The notes: generated from the sequence alone by a model not told the origin. A stretch of 64,000 nt of DNA from Akkermansiaceae bacterium UBA956 (GCA_002293145.1 DBCO01000010.1:262754-326753); one strand, 5' to 3'. Positions 54,878-64,000 are shown, numbered from the stretch's first letter. Made by a program: numbers and translations.

Positions 54878-56766
54878 CTGACTCCGCACACGATCATTCT
54901 TTTACCTTCGCGCAGCCTCTGTGGCTGCTAGCGGGTCTCCTTTGCTGCGCCATAGTCATCATTTTTTTCCGCCGATTTGATCGCAAACGCGAATCCGATC
55001 TTGCCCAACTGGTACACCCTCGTTTCCGCTCCAAATTGTTTGCCGCTGCATCACCCGCACGGCGCAAGACCAAACGTCTCCTCTGGGTTGCGGCGATTTT
55101 TTTGCTTTTCGTCACGCTTGCTCGTCCTCAATACGGTTCGGAATTTCGTGAGGTCAAACGACGTGGCATTGATCTGCTTTTTGCGCTCGATACCTCACAG
55201 AGCATGCTCGCTGATGACCTCTCGCCAAATCGGTTGGAACGCGCGCGTCTTGGCATCATTGATTTCGTAAATCGTCTCGAAGGCGACCGCATTGGTCTCA
55301 TTCCCTTTGCCGGCAGCGCTTATGCACTCTGCCCTCTTACGCTCGACTATGATGCCTTTCTAGAATCGCTACAAAGTGTCCGTACCAACATGATTCCTCA
55401 TCAAGGAACCGACCTCGCCAGCGCCATTCGCGAAGCCGAGCGCCTGTTTAAGGAAAACAAAAACAACCAGAAAATTCTCGTCCTCATCACCGATGGCGAA
55501 GACCTCCAAGGGGATGTTCTTAGCACTACGCTCAAGGCGAGCGATGATGGCATGGTGATCTATACCGTAGGCGTCGGCAGCCCCGATGGCTCAAGCATCC
55601 CGGTGCAACTCAACAATGGTCGCCGCGATGTCATGCGCGACGCCAAAGGTCAGGAAATCCGCACAGCACTGGATGAAGTAACCTTGAAAAAAGTCGCGGA
55701 ATCCAGCAAAGGACTTTACGTTCCGCTAGGTCGCGGTGCCGAGGGGCTCAACACCATCTACCAAGAAAAACTGCGACTTGTTCCGAAAAGCGATGCCAGC
55801 CAGCGCCTCGAGCGTATTCCGTTAGAACGCTACGAATGGCCACTCACATTTGCGGTCTTGTTTCTCTTGTTAGATTTTTTTCTGCCAGATCGCAGCAAAA
55901 AAAGCCGAATGGAATTTGCTGGCGTGCAAAACTCCGCCGTATTTCTTATGTGCTGTCTCGGCTTTTCTGCTACGATGAGTGAAGCATCCACGGACACCGT
56001 TAGCTACTACAATCAAGGCACGGATTCTTATCATCGTGGTGAATTCGCTCAAGCTGCGGATGCTTTGCGTGCCTCACTCAAAACACCCGATACTAGCATT
56101 CAACAGCGCGCTTATTACAATCTGGGCAACAGCCTTTATCGCCACGGTCAGGCATCACTGGAGAAGGAAACGAAGACTACGATCAAGCATTGGCAAGAGG
56201 CTCTCAAGGCCTACGAAGATGCCATGGCACTCGATGTCGCGGATGTTGATGCGCGATTTAACCACGAACTTGTAAAGAAAAAGCTCGAACAGCTGAAGCA
56301 GCAACAAAAGCAAGAGCAAGAGAAAAAGGACGGCGAAAAATCTGACGAGCAAAAAGAACAAGATAAAAAAGAACAGCAACAAAAAAAGCAAGAACAAGAT
56401 AAGCCGCAAGAAAGTAAGTCCGAGGAACAGCAAAAACAGGAACAAGAACAGAAGGAACAGGAACAAAAATCGCAAGACGGTGAGAAGAAGGACGAAGAGA
56501 AAAAAGAAGGCCAACAGGGCGAAAAATCGGAAGAACAGAAGAAAAAAGAACAACAAGCCGCTCAGCAGAAAACAGAGGAAGGCATAGATCCCAAAGATGA
56601 ACAGCAGCAACAAGCGCAAGCGATGCAACCCCGTGAGATGACGCGGGAAGAAGCCATGCAACTCCTACAATCTTTGCGCCACGAAGAACGTCAGGTAATC
56701 CCGATCCCCCAACAAAATCGGCGCGATGGCAAAACCGATAACACAACGAAAGGAAAAACATGGTAA
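54874..56766 (+). CDS. BatB/BatC fusion: VWA membrane protein with TPR and Gln/Glu/Lys-rich tail
   Basis: A 630-residue protein; the ATG at 54874 overlaps the BatA stop and is preferred to one 12 codons upstream. The N-terminal part (about 1-330) is BatB-like: two membrane helices, a VWA domain with MIDAS LFALDTSQSM (106-110), and a helix at about 330-348. A further hydrophobic segment (about 360-378) leads to two or three TPR units (about 385-465: YYNQGTDSYHRGEFAQAADAL, AYYNLGNSLYRHG). The tail (about 475-630) is almost only Gln, Glu, Lys and Asp, disordered or coiled coil. BatB and BatC are usually separate genes; here they form one. Confidence 0.86.
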   Translation: MTDSAHDHSFTFAQPLWLLAGLLCCAIVIIFFRRFDRKRESDLAQLVHPRFRSKLFAAASPARRKTKRLLWVAAIFLLFVTLARPQYGSEFREVKRRGIDLLFALDTSQSMLADDLSPNRLERARLGIIDFVNRLEGDRIGLIPFAGSAYALCPLTLDYDAFLESLQSVRTNMIPHQGTDLASAIREAERLFKENKNNQKILVLITDGEDLQGDVLSTTLKASDDGMVIYTVGVGSPDGSSIPVQLNNGRRDVMRDAKGQEIRTALDEVTLKKVAESSKGLYVPLGRGAEGLNTIYQEKLRLVPKSDASQRLERIPLERYEWPLTFAVLFLLLDFFLPDRSKKSRMEFAGVQNSAVFLMCCLGFSATMSEASTDTVSYYNQGTDSYHRGEFAQAADALRASLKTPDTSIQQRAYYNLGNSLYRHGQASLEKETKTTIKHWQEALKAYEDAMALDVADVDARFNHELVKKKLEQLKQQQKQEQEKKDGEKSDEQKEQDKKEQQQKKQEQDKPQESKSEEQQKQEQEQKEQEQKSQDGEKKDEEKKEGQQGEKSEEQKKKEQQAAQQKTEEGIDPKDEQQQQAQAMQPREMTREEAMQLLQSLRHEERQVIPIPQQNRRDGKTDNTTKGKTW

Positions 56767-58517
56767 GGCATTTCATTCATTGGTTGCTGTTCTCCATCGT
56801 TCTCGCGATGTTCGTCCGTGCGGTGGAAGTGACTGCTACACTTGACGCCACGCAGGTCAACCCGGGCGATGCGGCGAATCTTACTTTTGAAATCAAAGGC
56901 GGACAAACGCAGCGGCCGAATGTTCCTAACATCGAAAATCTCACCGTCCAGTTTCAGGGGCAAAATCAAATGGTATCGATCATCAATGGTCGCACGGAGT
57001 CTGTGCAATCGTTCCAATACATCATCGGTTCACACATCCCCGGCGTATACGCTATACCAGCGATCACGCTTGCGATCAACGGGCAAAATTTCACCACCAA
57101 GCCGCTTACTTTGCACGTCATTGGCAATGGCGCTACGCTTCAAGTTCCTGATCCAAAAGCTAAAGACCCCGAGAGATTTGGCTCTCTCACTCTAGAACTC
57201 TCTACACAACAACGGCAATATGCTTACATTAGCGAAATCGCCCCCGTGATCATTCGCGCTTGGTTGCCGATGGACGCTCAGGTGCAACTGCGCAGTGTGA
57301 TCCAACCCGAAAGCAAAGGATTCACTCTGCACAATGTCACCCAACAACCCCAGCAAAGTGTGGAAATGCGCGACAACAAACAATACCGCGTACTCACTTG
57401 GTTTGGCGGCATCTCCGCAACCAAAGCCGGCAAGCATTCTGTTTCGTTAGCCATGAAAGCTACTATCGCCGTTCCAGATGATAGCCAGCCTGCGTTGCGT
57501 CAGCGCAATCGTCCCAGCATGAGAATCGGCGGAAATTTTATTGAAAAAGAACTCACGCTCAGCACCAAAGATCAAGAGATCGAAGTGCGCGCTTTACCGA
57601 CCGAGGGGAAGCCAGAAAATTTTTCGGGCGCGGTGGGCGAGTTTCAATTTGACGGCATTGAGATTCCTCAACAATGGAAAACGGGCGAACCGCAAAAAGT
57701 CGCATTGCGCATCAAAGGCCGTGGCAATTTTGCCATCATGCAAGCACCGCCACTGACACCAGAAGAACTCTGGAACACTTATCCTGGACAAGATCAATTC
57801 AATCCCGACGATCAAGCCTCCTTCTCTGGAAATAAAATTTTCCAATACAATGCCATCCCACGCAAAGCTGGAAACCATCCCGTAACATTCACACTGCACT
57901 TTTTCGATCCCGATAAAGGAGCCTATCAAAGTATCCAGTCACCCACACAAACCATCACCGTAACAGGTGAGGATATGGTCGAAGAACCTCAAGGCGAAGC
58001 GCGGGAAAACGAAAAAAAACCAGACATCGATCCCGCATCCATCCCCGCTCCCTCAAGAGATAATAATTCCGCTACTCGCTCACTTAGCCCATGGCATACC
58101 AGCGCCGCCTTCATCTCGCTGCTCTCAATCGCGGGACTGCTGACACTCGCCGGGCCGATTGGTGCAGTAATACAATCACGAGTCAATGACCCGCAGCGCA
58201 GAAAATCCATGGCAATCGCTCGTGAAATCGCTGCATCTTCCAAGACCACGTCGTTAGCATTAGAGCTCCGTGATGCCACCTCCTACTTCGCCGCAGCGCG
58301 ACGCACGTTGCAGTTGCATCTGTCAGCCGCATGGCAACTCAAACCCGAGGCCATCACTCTCGCCGATGTGCAAGTGCGCTGCGCCACAGACTCACCACTC
58401 GTTGCATTTTTTCGCGAAGCCGACCGTTACGCTTACGGCGCACCTCCAACGGCCGATGATTGGAATGCTCTCGATGCCCGCTTCCAACAAGCACTGTTAT
58501 CCCTGCCCCGACCATGA
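56760..58517 (+). CDS. batD: BatD-like protein (oxygen-tolerance operon)
   Basis: A 585-residue protein with a signal peptide (about 1-21). The periplasmic beta-rich body begins VEVTATLDATQVNPGDAANLTFEIKGG, as in BatD, with SFQYIIGSHIPGVYAIPAITLAINGQNFTTKPLTL. A single membrane helix lies at about 440-463 (SAAFISLLSIAGLLTLAGPIGAVI), followed by a cytoplasmic helical end. AGGA precedes the ATG and the start overlaps the upstream stop codon. Its end overlaps the start of the next gene (58514-58517). Confidence 0.87.
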   Translation: MVRHFIHWLLFSIVLAMFVRAVEVTATLDATQVNPGDAANLTFEIKGGQTQRPNVPNIENLTVQFQGQNQMVSIINGRTESVQSFQYIIGSHIPGVYAIPAITLAINGQNFTTKPLTLHVIGNGATLQVPDPKAKDPERFGSLTLELSTQQRQYAYISEIAPVIIRAWLPMDAQVQLRSVIQPESKGFTLHNVTQQPQQSVEMRDNKQYRVLTWFGGISATKAGKHSVSLAMKATIAVPDDSQPALRQRNRPSMRIGGNFIEKELTLSTKDQEIEVRALPTEGKPENFSGAVGEFQFDGIEIPQQWKTGEPQKVALRIKGRGNFAIMQAPPLTPEELWNTYPGQDQFNPDDQASFSGNKIFQYNAIPRKAGNHPVTFTLHFFDPDKGAYQSIQSPTQTITVTGEDMVEEPQGEARENEKKPDIDPASIPAPSRDNNSATRSLSPWHTSAAFISLLSIAGLLTLAGPIGAVIQSRVNDPQRRKSMAIAREIAASSKTTSLALELRDATSYFAAARRTLQLHLSAAWQLKPEAITLADVQVRCATDSPLVAFFREADRYAYGAPPTADDWNALDARFQQALLSLPRP

Positions 58518-59233
58518 GATCGCTTTTCCTCATTCTTTTGCTTGTTTGCACCTGCTTAACTGATCTGCGGGCCGACATGTTTGCCGACGCCCTAGCTCTT
58601 GAAAAACAAGGACAGCATGCGCAAGCTGCTGCTCGGTATGAAAGCATGATTTCCCAACAACAAGCGAGTAGATCCGTGCTCTTCAACCTTGGCAACTGCT
58701 ACTATGAATCTCGTAATTACGGTAAATCCATATTAGCATACGAACGCGCCCTATTGATCAACCCGCGTGCCGCCGATGTTCGGAAAAATCTCGCTCTCAC
58801 CCGCAAAGAAGCCTTTTCCAATGAAGTCATTAATTTGCCCAAGGGGCCACTGCACGCACTAAGCCGTAGCGAGTGGGCGGCCTGTATTGTTATCTGCGCC
58901 CTTGTGCTCGGCGTGAGTTCCATCAGCGCATGGCTAAGACCGCTCTGGCGCAAATCCGCCATCATCATCGGTGTCCTGGCCCTATTGCCCTTAGCTTTCG
59001 GTATCCTTGCGCTGAAACAACGCCATACGGAATCAGCCCGTGCGGTTGTTACCGCAAGCACTGCCAAACTTCTGCTTTCGCCATTCTCCAGCGCCGACGA
59101 AATCACCTCCTGCCCGCCAGGATCGCTTATGCAAGTTATCCGAGTACAAGGCGACTATCGCTACCTGCAGCTAATCCCAAGTAACAGTTGTGGCTGGCTT
59201 CATCACAGCGAGGTAGAACTGATCGAAAAATAA
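58514..59233 (+). CDS. BatE-like TPR/SH3 membrane protein
   Basis: A 239-residue protein; the ATG at 58514 overlaps the BatD stop codon, while a longer frame from 58460 lacks support. A signal peptide (about 1-20) is followed by TPR units (about 24-95: ALEKQGQHAQAAARYESM, LFNLGNCYYESRNYGKSILAYERAL), two membrane helices (about 123-142 and 149-168) and a C-terminal SH3-like part (about 176-239: KLLLSPFSSADEITSCPPGS...GDYRYLQL...GWLHHSEVELI). This is the last gene of the operon. Confidence 0.86.
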   Translation: MRSLFLILLLVCTCLTDLRADMFADALALEKQGQHAQAAARYESMISQQQASRSVLFNLGNCYYESRNYGKSILAYERALLINPRAADVRKNLALTRKEAFSNEVINLPKGPLHALSRSEWAACIVICALVLGVSSISAWLRPLWRKSAIIIGVLALLPLAFGILALKQRHTESARAVVTASTAKLLLSPFSSADEITSCPPGSLMQVIRVQGDYRYLQLIPSNSCGWLHHSEVELIEK

Positions 59234-59276
59234 CGTGGCGCGGCTGCAGCTCAGCGGAGATGTAGCCCATCAGCAA

Positions 59277-60047
59277 TCAATCACAAAGCTCCCGTGCCTG
59301 ACGTAAGGCCTCGTAGCCGGGGAGAACTTTGGGAGTAAATTCTTGTCCGAGCCAACCGGAGTAGCCTACTTCTTTGAGGCAGGCGCAGATTGCAGGATAG
59401 TTGAGTTCTTGGTGAAGATCGAGATCTTTGCGGCCTGGCACGCCCGCAGTGTGAAAATGCACTATTTTCGCATGATGCTTGCGGATCGTCGCGATGACAT
59501 CGCCTTCCATAATTTGCATATGATAAATATCGTAGAGCAAGCCAAAGTTTGGCGCGCTCAATTCATCCACCAAAGCAGCACCCCATTCGGTGTGGTCACA
59601 CATGTAGTCAGGATGATCGACCTTGGAATTGAGCAATTCCATCACCAAGGTAACCCCATGCTCCTCCGCAAAGGGTAAAATGCGACGCAATCCCGCGGCA
59701 CAGTTTTGCAAGCCTGTTTGATCATCCATGCCCTGCCGATTACCAGAGAACAAAATCAAATTTTTGATGCCTGCGGAAGCCACTTGCGGAATCATGTCCC
59801 GATAGATGCGCTCCAATTCATCATGATGTTCCACGCGATTGAATGCCTGCTCAATCGTACCAATCCGATCAACCCCAACGGGAAATGTCGCAATCGCACA
59901 ACTCATCCCATGTTTGGCTAGCATCGGCCACTCAGCAGGACCAGTGAGCTCAACGGATTCATAGCCGAGCGCTTTGACTTGCTCGCAAAATTCACCAAGG
60001 GGAATGTGCTCATAGCACCAACGACAGACGGAATGTTTGTAACTCAT
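59277..60047 (-). CDS. Hydroxypyruvate isomerase-like TIM-barrel protein
   Basis: A 256-residue sugar-phosphate-isomerase-fold protein of the hydroxypyruvate isomerase (Hyi) family. It would interconvert hydroxypyruvate and tartronate semialdehyde, or act on a related small sugar. Metal ligands fit: Glu137 in LVMELLN, Asp173 and His176 in LYDIYHMQ, His199 in VHFHTAG, Glu236 in GQEF. No glyoxylate carboligase or other partner gene is adjacent, so the true substrate is uncertain. The beta-CASP gene lies 12 nt upstream (in plus coordinates, right). Confidence 0.86.
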   Translation of the reverse strand: MSYKHSVCRWCYEHIPLGEFCEQVKALGYESVELTGPAEWPMLAKHGMSCAIATFPVGVDRIGTIEQAFNRVEHHDELERIYRDMIPQVASAGIKNLILFSGNRQGMDDQTGLQNCAAGLRRILPFAEEHGVTLVMELLNSKVDHPDYMCDHTEWGAALVDELSAPNFGLLYDIYHMQIMEGDVIATIRKHHAKIVHFHTAGVPGRKDLDLHQELNYPAICACLKEVGYSGWLGQEFTPKVLPGYEALRQARELCD

Positions 60048-60058
60048 ATGATCAAAAA

Positions 60059-61459
60059 TTAGAAAATCACTTCACGACCTAGCACTGCGACTTCGATCTT
60101 GCCATCGTGTTGTGCGTCGAGCGCTTCTTTTAGCTTATCGGAGGAGTCAGGCTCACCGTGAACGAGGAATACCTGTTCTTTGCTACCAGTAATGCGTGAG
60201 AAGTAATCCAGTAATTCCGAGTGGTCGGCATGGCCAGAGAAGCTATCGATTTTTTCGATGTGGGCGCGGACTTGATAGCGTTCGCCGAGAATGGACACTT
60301 CTTTATCGCCATCACGAATTTTACGACCGAGTGTGTTTTCGGCACAGTAACCCACAAAGAGCACGGTATTCTTCGAGTCGCCGATGCCATTTTTGAGGTG
60401 GTGCAAAATGCGCCCAGCCTCGCACATGCCAGAAGCTGCTATGATGATCGCCGTGCCCTTCAGTTGATTCAATTCCTTGGAAGCCCTGACGGCTCGAATG
60501 AGGGTAAGATTCTCAAAACCAAAGGGATTTTCTTTTTCAAACAACGCATCATACACTTCGCGATTGAAGCCCTCGGGGTGTAGTCGAAAAATTTCCGTTG
60601 CACTAACCGCCAGTGGGCTATCGACAAATACTGGGACATCGGGTATTTTGTTTTTTTCAAATAGTTGATGCAGCACGAATAAAATTTGCTGCGTGCGCTC
60701 CACGGCGAAAGCAGGGATGAAGATTTTCCCCTTGCGCGCGATGGCTTCATTGATTATATCGGCAATATGAGCATCCACTCCGGCAGGGACTTCGTGCTCG
60801 CGACCACCGTAGGTACTTTCCATGATCATGAAGTCGATGTTTTCAGCAATCGCGGGATCGTTGAGGAGATCGTTTTTGCCGCGACCAACATCGCCTGAAA
60901 AAAGCAAGCGCTTAGTTTTGCCATCATCATTGTCGCGAATTTCCAAAATGACCTGGGCACTCCCGAGAATGTGGCCGGCGTCGATGAAAGTCATTTTTAC
61001 GCCATCAGCAATTTGCATCGGGCGATCATAATTGAGAGTTACGAACTGGCGCAGGCATTTCTCCGCGTCTTGTTCGGAGTATAACGGCTCGACTTCAGGA
61101 AGCCCTTTGAGTTTGTTGTGCTTGTTGAGCCACTCGACGTCGCTTTCTTGAATGCGTGCTGAGTCCCCAAGCATCACTTGGCAGAGATCGCGTGTTGCAA
61201 AGGTTGAGTAGATGTTCCCCTTGAATCCTTTGCGCGATAAGTTCGGGAGGTTGCCAGCGTGGTCAATGTGCGCGTGAGAAAGAACCACGCAATCCAATTC
61301 CGATGGCTCAAAGTAAGGAAAGCAGCAATTGACCTCGTGGCTTTTTTCGCGCCGTCCCTGATAGAGTCCGCAATCCAGCAAAATTTGCTGACCATTGATT
61401 TCCAGTAAATGCTGGGAGCCAGTGGTAGTGCCTGCCGCACCGCAAAAGGTGATTTTCAT
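60059..61459 (-). CDS. Beta-CASP metallo-beta-lactamase-fold RNase-like hydrolase
   Basis: A 466-residue CPSF73/RNase J-like protein of the YSH1 type. The ATG at 61459 has GGAG five bases ahead; two ATGs farther upstream (61468, 61516) are open but less suited. Metal ligands are in LSHAHIDHAG (His62, His64, Asp66, His67). The beta-CASP part has IPAFAVERTQQIL, IIAASGMCEAGRILHHL and SGHADHSEL. Related archaeal and bacterial proteins degrade or mature RNA. The function of this subgroup in bacteria is little known. Confidence 0.92.
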   Translation of the reverse strand: MKITFCGAAGTTTGSQHLLEINGQQILLDCGLYQGRREKSHEVNCCFPYFEPSELDCVVLSHAHIDHAGNLPNLSRKGFKGNIYSTFATRDLCQVMLGDSARIQESDVEWLNKHNKLKGLPEVEPLYSEQDAEKCLRQFVTLNYDRPMQIADGVKMTFIDAGHILGSAQVILEIRDNDDGKTKRLLFSGDVGRGKNDLLNDPAIAENIDFMIMESTYGGREHEVPAGVDAHIADIINEAIARKGKIFIPAFAVERTQQILFVLHQLFEKNKIPDVPVFVDSPLAVSATEIFRLHPEGFNREVYDALFEKENPFGFENLTLIRAVRASKELNQLKGTAIIIAASGMCEAGRILHHLKNGIGDSKNTVLFVGYCAENTLGRKIRDGDKEVSILGERYQVRAHIEKIDSFSGHADHSELLDYFSRITGSKEQVFLVHGEPDSSDKLKEALDAQHDGKIEVAVLGREVIF

Positions 61460-61633
61460 GTGCTCCATTCTAGGCTGGGAAATCCTACTCGGCAAGGAGC
61501 AAAAGTAAAAAAGCACACTGATTTCTTTGGTCTTGAGGATGAAATTTTTTAAGCAAGCGCTTTACTAACAAAAAATGCTGATCCCCTGATTGATCATAAG
61601 TTCAGCATTCTTGTTGCATGGGATTGGGCGTAA

Positions 61634-62002
61634 GACGAGATTTTATTTGGTGAAATCAAGCCCGAAGTGCTGCGAAAACTGCTATTACCTGAAAATAAAG
61701 AAAAGCTGCGCACGTTGCTTCTTTATCATCTCGTGCCCGGCAAAGTCATGGCTGCTGACCTGACTTCAGGTAACGTCAAAACGACGAATGCTGAGAAAGC
61801 GAAGATAGCGGTAAGTCGTGGTAAAATCGAAATCGAAGGAAATAAAGTCTTCAGTTTAGACGTCGTCTCCAAGAATGGCATACTTCACACCATTGGCACG
61901 GTATGGATTGCTGATTCTTATGAGGGCTTTGCAGGTCTAGATAAAAAAATTCTTGAACCGGCGGTGGTGCTAGGAACAGCTACGCAGCAGCTGCAATCCT
62001 AG
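61634..62002 (+). pseudogene. Fasciclin-domain fragment lacking its N-terminal half
   Basis: The frame is open from 61634 and includes DEILFGEIKPEVLRKLLLP, ENKEKLRTLLLYHLVPGKVMAADL and NGILHTIGTVWI, which match the C-terminal half of a fasciclin (FAS1) domain. The usual signal peptide and first half (TVFAPTD...) are missing: an in-frame stop (TAA, 61631-61633) lies just before it, and upstream sequence is not fasciclin-like. A GTG at 61667 might start translation of 111 residues. I call it a remnant. A short inverted repeat (ATGCTGA...TCAGCAT, 61575-61608) lies upstream. Confidence 0.72.
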
Positions 62003-62037
62003 ATCGATTACAGCTGACGGTTATTCATGCACTGGGC

Positions 62038-63351
62038 TCATAAGGCCGATGAACCAACTTGAGAAGCCAAAGAATCCGAACTTGTGGGACTCGGAGTCTC
62101 AAGCAGAGCCTGTGCTGAAGACCACTCTTCCAAAATCCGATAGGCTACGGCTAGTAAGGTGGGTCCGAGAAATACACCGACCAATCCAAAGGCGAGGGCA
62201 CCACCGATCACGCCCATGAACACGATAACGAATGGTATTTTCGCACCATGGCTGATCAGGTAAGGCTTGATGATGTTATCAACACCACTAACAACAAAAA
62301 TCCCCCACAAAAGCATGAATACTGCCCAGCCAGTATTGCCAGTGCTAAACAACCATATCGTAGCAGGAATCCATACCAATGGCGGCCCCACGGGAACAGC
62401 CGAGAGGAAAAACGTGAGAACTCCCAACAATGCAGCAGCAGGGACACCGGCAAGTCCAAGACCTAAGCCAGCGAGCACACCCTGAGCGACAGCAGTTCCA
62501 ATGATGCCATAAACCACTCCGCGTACCGTATTGCCTGCCACTTTGATCAAATGTTGACCACGGACGCCAGCGATGCGCGATGCTGCAACAGCTACGCGCG
62601 CCCCCAGAGCCTCTCCATCACGCAGTATAAAAAAGGTCAGCAAAATGCTCATCACAATCTGCAGGACGCCCATCACCACGCCAAAAGTCGCACCGACCAG
62701 CCACGACCGCGCCCAACCCAGAGTTTTGCCGAGTAGCTCGAATATCCGCTCATCATCTAGCAGTTTCTCTTCGGGCGATACGGGATTCACTGCCAGTGGC
62801 TTGTTGAGCTCATCCGCAATGGCGTCAGCTGCTGATGCATCTCCTCCAAGAATGATGTCACCATCTTCATCCACTGGTTTGGCCTTGAGAGGAACATCTT
62901 TCATGCCCTTGTCAATCTGCTCTAACCAGCGTTTGCGATCTTGGCTAAAATCAACCCAATAGGTCTCAACACGCTCGCCCACCAACGGGACTTTTTTCAA
63001 CCAAGATGGAGGCTGGCTGGTCGATGATTCAATCCATTTCTTCGTCGTAGTGCCCAATACGGTAGCATCATCCGCCAATCCAACGCCTAACAAAACGATT
63101 GGGCCAACGAGTAAAGTCGCTACGGAAATCGCAACAACTACCGCGGCGAGAGTCCGCCGACCGCGCAACAATTTCGTCAAAAGTCGTTGCGCTGGCCACA
63201 AGGAAAAACCGAGAATTACCGACCACATGATCGCCGTCATGAACGGTTTGAGAATCGTGAAACCACCAATGAGCAGGAGCAATAGTGCTCCCATGCCAAT
63301 CAATTGCTCCCAGCGTTGGTTGTTTGTGGTTGGTGATGAGTTGGTGACCAT
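62038..63351 (-). CDS. AI-2E family transporter (PerM/YdiK-like)
   Basis: A 437-residue integral membrane protein with about seven or eight helices, including MGALLLLLIGGFTILKPF and IMWSVILGFSLWPA near the N-terminus. A large soluble insertion (about 110-215) lies between helices. The C-terminal half has FILRDGEALG, GNTVRGVVYGIIGTAVAQG and VDNIIKPYLISHGAKIP, all family motifs. Despite the name, members transport various small molecules or ions and autoinducer-2 export is not assured. Single-gene unit. Confidence 0.88.
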   Translation of the reverse strand: MVTNSSPTTNNQRWEQLIGMGALLLLLIGGFTILKPFMTAIMWSVILGFSLWPAQRLLTKLLRGRRTLAAVVVAISVATLLVGPIVLLGVGLADDATVLGTTTKKWIESSTSQPPSWLKKVPLVGERVETYWVDFSQDRKRWLEQIDKGMKDVPLKAKPVDEDGDIILGGDASAADAIADELNKPLAVNPVSPEEKLLDDERIFELLGKTLGWARSWLVGATFGVVMGVLQIVMSILLTFFILRDGEALGARVAVAASRIAGVRGQHLIKVAGNTVRGVVYGIIGTAVAQGVLAGLGLGLAGVPAAALLGVLTFFLSAVPVGPPLVWIPATIWLFSTGNTGWAVFMLLWGIFVVSGVDNIIKPYLISHGAKIPFVIVFMGVIGGALAFGLVGVFLGPTLLAVAYRILEEWSSAQALLETPSPTSSDSLASQVGSSAL

Positions 63352-63478
63352 GTAAGGGATAACGAGAAATAACTACACATTAGAACAGACAATGGCAAGC
63401 AGCATCGCATGACGTTATTGATATAGTGAACAATTTTTCGAACTTGCATTGTGGAAGTCTAGCTGATGGAATCGACCC

Positions 63479-64000
63479 ATGAGCATCGAACTGGTTACCT
63501 CACGCAAATCCTTGATTGATCGTCGTCAATTTCTCTCCACCAGTCTCCTTAGCGCCGCATGTTTCACCACGGTTGGGGCCTACGCCGAGATGCTCACACA
63601 GACTCCCAAGCAATCTGAGGGTCCATTTTATCCTGACAAACTTCCACTCGACACCGACAACGATCTGCTCATCCTTAACGATAATCTTACGCCTGCTTTA
63701 GGCGAAGTAACCTACCTCAGTGGTCGCATTCTCGATGCCAAAGGCGCGCCGTTGCGCGGCGTCGAAGTCGAGATTTGGCAATGTGATCAACACGGAGCCT
63801 ATCTACATAGCCTTACGGGCAATGCAGACAAACGTGATAAAAATTTCCAAGGTTTCGGACGTTTCCTCACTGGCAGCAAAGGAGAATATTTGTTCCGCAC
63901 CATCAAGCCCGTCAGTTACCCTGGCCGTGCGCCGCACATCCACTACAAGATCAAGTCCAAGGGCAAAGATCTACTCGTCACGCAGTGCTACGTTCAAGGT
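63479..64000 (+). CDS. Intradiol ring-cleavage dioxygenase-like protein (5' part), Tat-exported
   Basis: From the ATG at 63479 the frame stays open to the right edge (174 codons). The start SLIDRRQFLSTSLLSAACF is a likely twin-arginine signal. SEGPFYPDKLP, LSGRILDAKGAPLRGVEVEIWQCDQHGAYLH and YPGRAPHIHYKI match the intradiol dioxygenase family; the family binds Fe through two Tyr and two His, of which HIH and the Tyr in GAYLH are visible. An exported form is known in bacteria but its substrate is uncertain; the rest is beyond the window. Confidence 0.85.
   Translation, partial: MSIELVTSRKSLIDRRQFLSTSLLSAACFTTVGAYAEMLTQTPKQSEGPFYPDKLPLDTDNDLLILNDNLTPALGEVTYLSGRILDAKGAPLRGVEVEIWQCDQHGAYLHSLTGNADKRDKNFQGFGRFLTGSKGEYLFRTIKPVSYPGRAPHIHYKIKSKGKDLLVTQCYVQG

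Noticed and set aside
56290..56620. Purine-rich repeated bases resembling a tandem-repeat array or CRISPR
   Set aside because: They are the Gln/Glu/Lys codons of the BatB/C tail, with no regular spacer-repeat structure.

Overview
The window looks like a chromosomal segment of a free-living Verrucomicrobiota bacterium, probably order Verrucomicrobiales. The pointers are a Verru_Chthon-type pilin-like cassette protein, a verrucomicrobial PEP-CTERM-like surface protein next to a GYVNL-type secreted protein, a DUF1501/PPC pair, a ThuA-propeller-cytochrome fusion, and intergenic relics of the 'ACCACGAAAAACAC' and 'GTCTCCGCGTCTCTGCGC' kinds. Most genes have mixed base composition near 50% GC; about 5.0-7.0 kb is clearly AT-rich. 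Many starts lack a good Shine-Dalgarno sequence.

Layout: 0-4.8 kb holds the 5' end of queF, an HtrA-like protease, a DUF3147-type membrane protein, a Gfo/Idh/MocA oxidoreductase, fabD and tRNA-Asp with its own terminator. 4.95-8.06 kb is bounded by a 23-nt direct repeat and contains an AT-rich island of small secreted, membrane and rhodanese-like proteins. 8.1-14.2 kb carries a small-molecule kinase, a membrane protein that seems frameshifted in a G7 tract, and a large TerB-like/FHA-like/ABC/ABC-2 fusion. 14.4-23.4 kb encodes cell-surface proteins: a Verru_Chthon A-like giant pilin-like protein, its small secreted partner, and a 1554-residue LamG/FN3/PA14 repeat protein. 23.5-26.9 kb has an orphan MoxR ATPase, a toxin-antitoxin module with a frameshifted toxin, a LolA/TP0789-like secreted protein, a nested inverted-repeat element and an exported thioredoxin.

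27.0-34.4 kb (all minus strand) contains the DUF1501-PPC pair, a PBP2-type transpeptidase and ilvA. Next is a gene-poor stretch of about 1.3 kb holding an SRP (4.5S-type) RNA on the minus strand and several repeat relics. 35.7-37.4 kb is a secreted-protein/PEP-CTERM pair. 37.7-42.0 kb has apbE beside a NosR-like protein with two flavinylation motifs, then overlapping queG and aroK. 42.2-51.0 kb carries an acyltransferase, a peroxiredoxin, tRNA-Met, dnaE and the ThuA-propeller-cytochrome c fusion.

51.3-59.2 kb is a tightly overlapping MoxR-DUF58-BatA-BatB/C-BatD-BatE operon in which every junction but one overlaps. The window ends with a hydroxypyruvate isomerase-like protein, a beta-CASP RNase-like hydrolase, a fasciclin-domain remnant, an AI-2E family transporter and the start of a Tat-exported intradiol dioxygenase-like enzyme.

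Nothing here is a proven new system. The most interesting leads are the direct-repeat-bounded AT-rich island, the TerB/FHA/ABC fusion with its frameshifted membrane partner, the double-FMN NosR-like protein with ApbE, the duplicated 3' end of tRNA-Met, and the nested inverted-repeat element at 26.1 kb.
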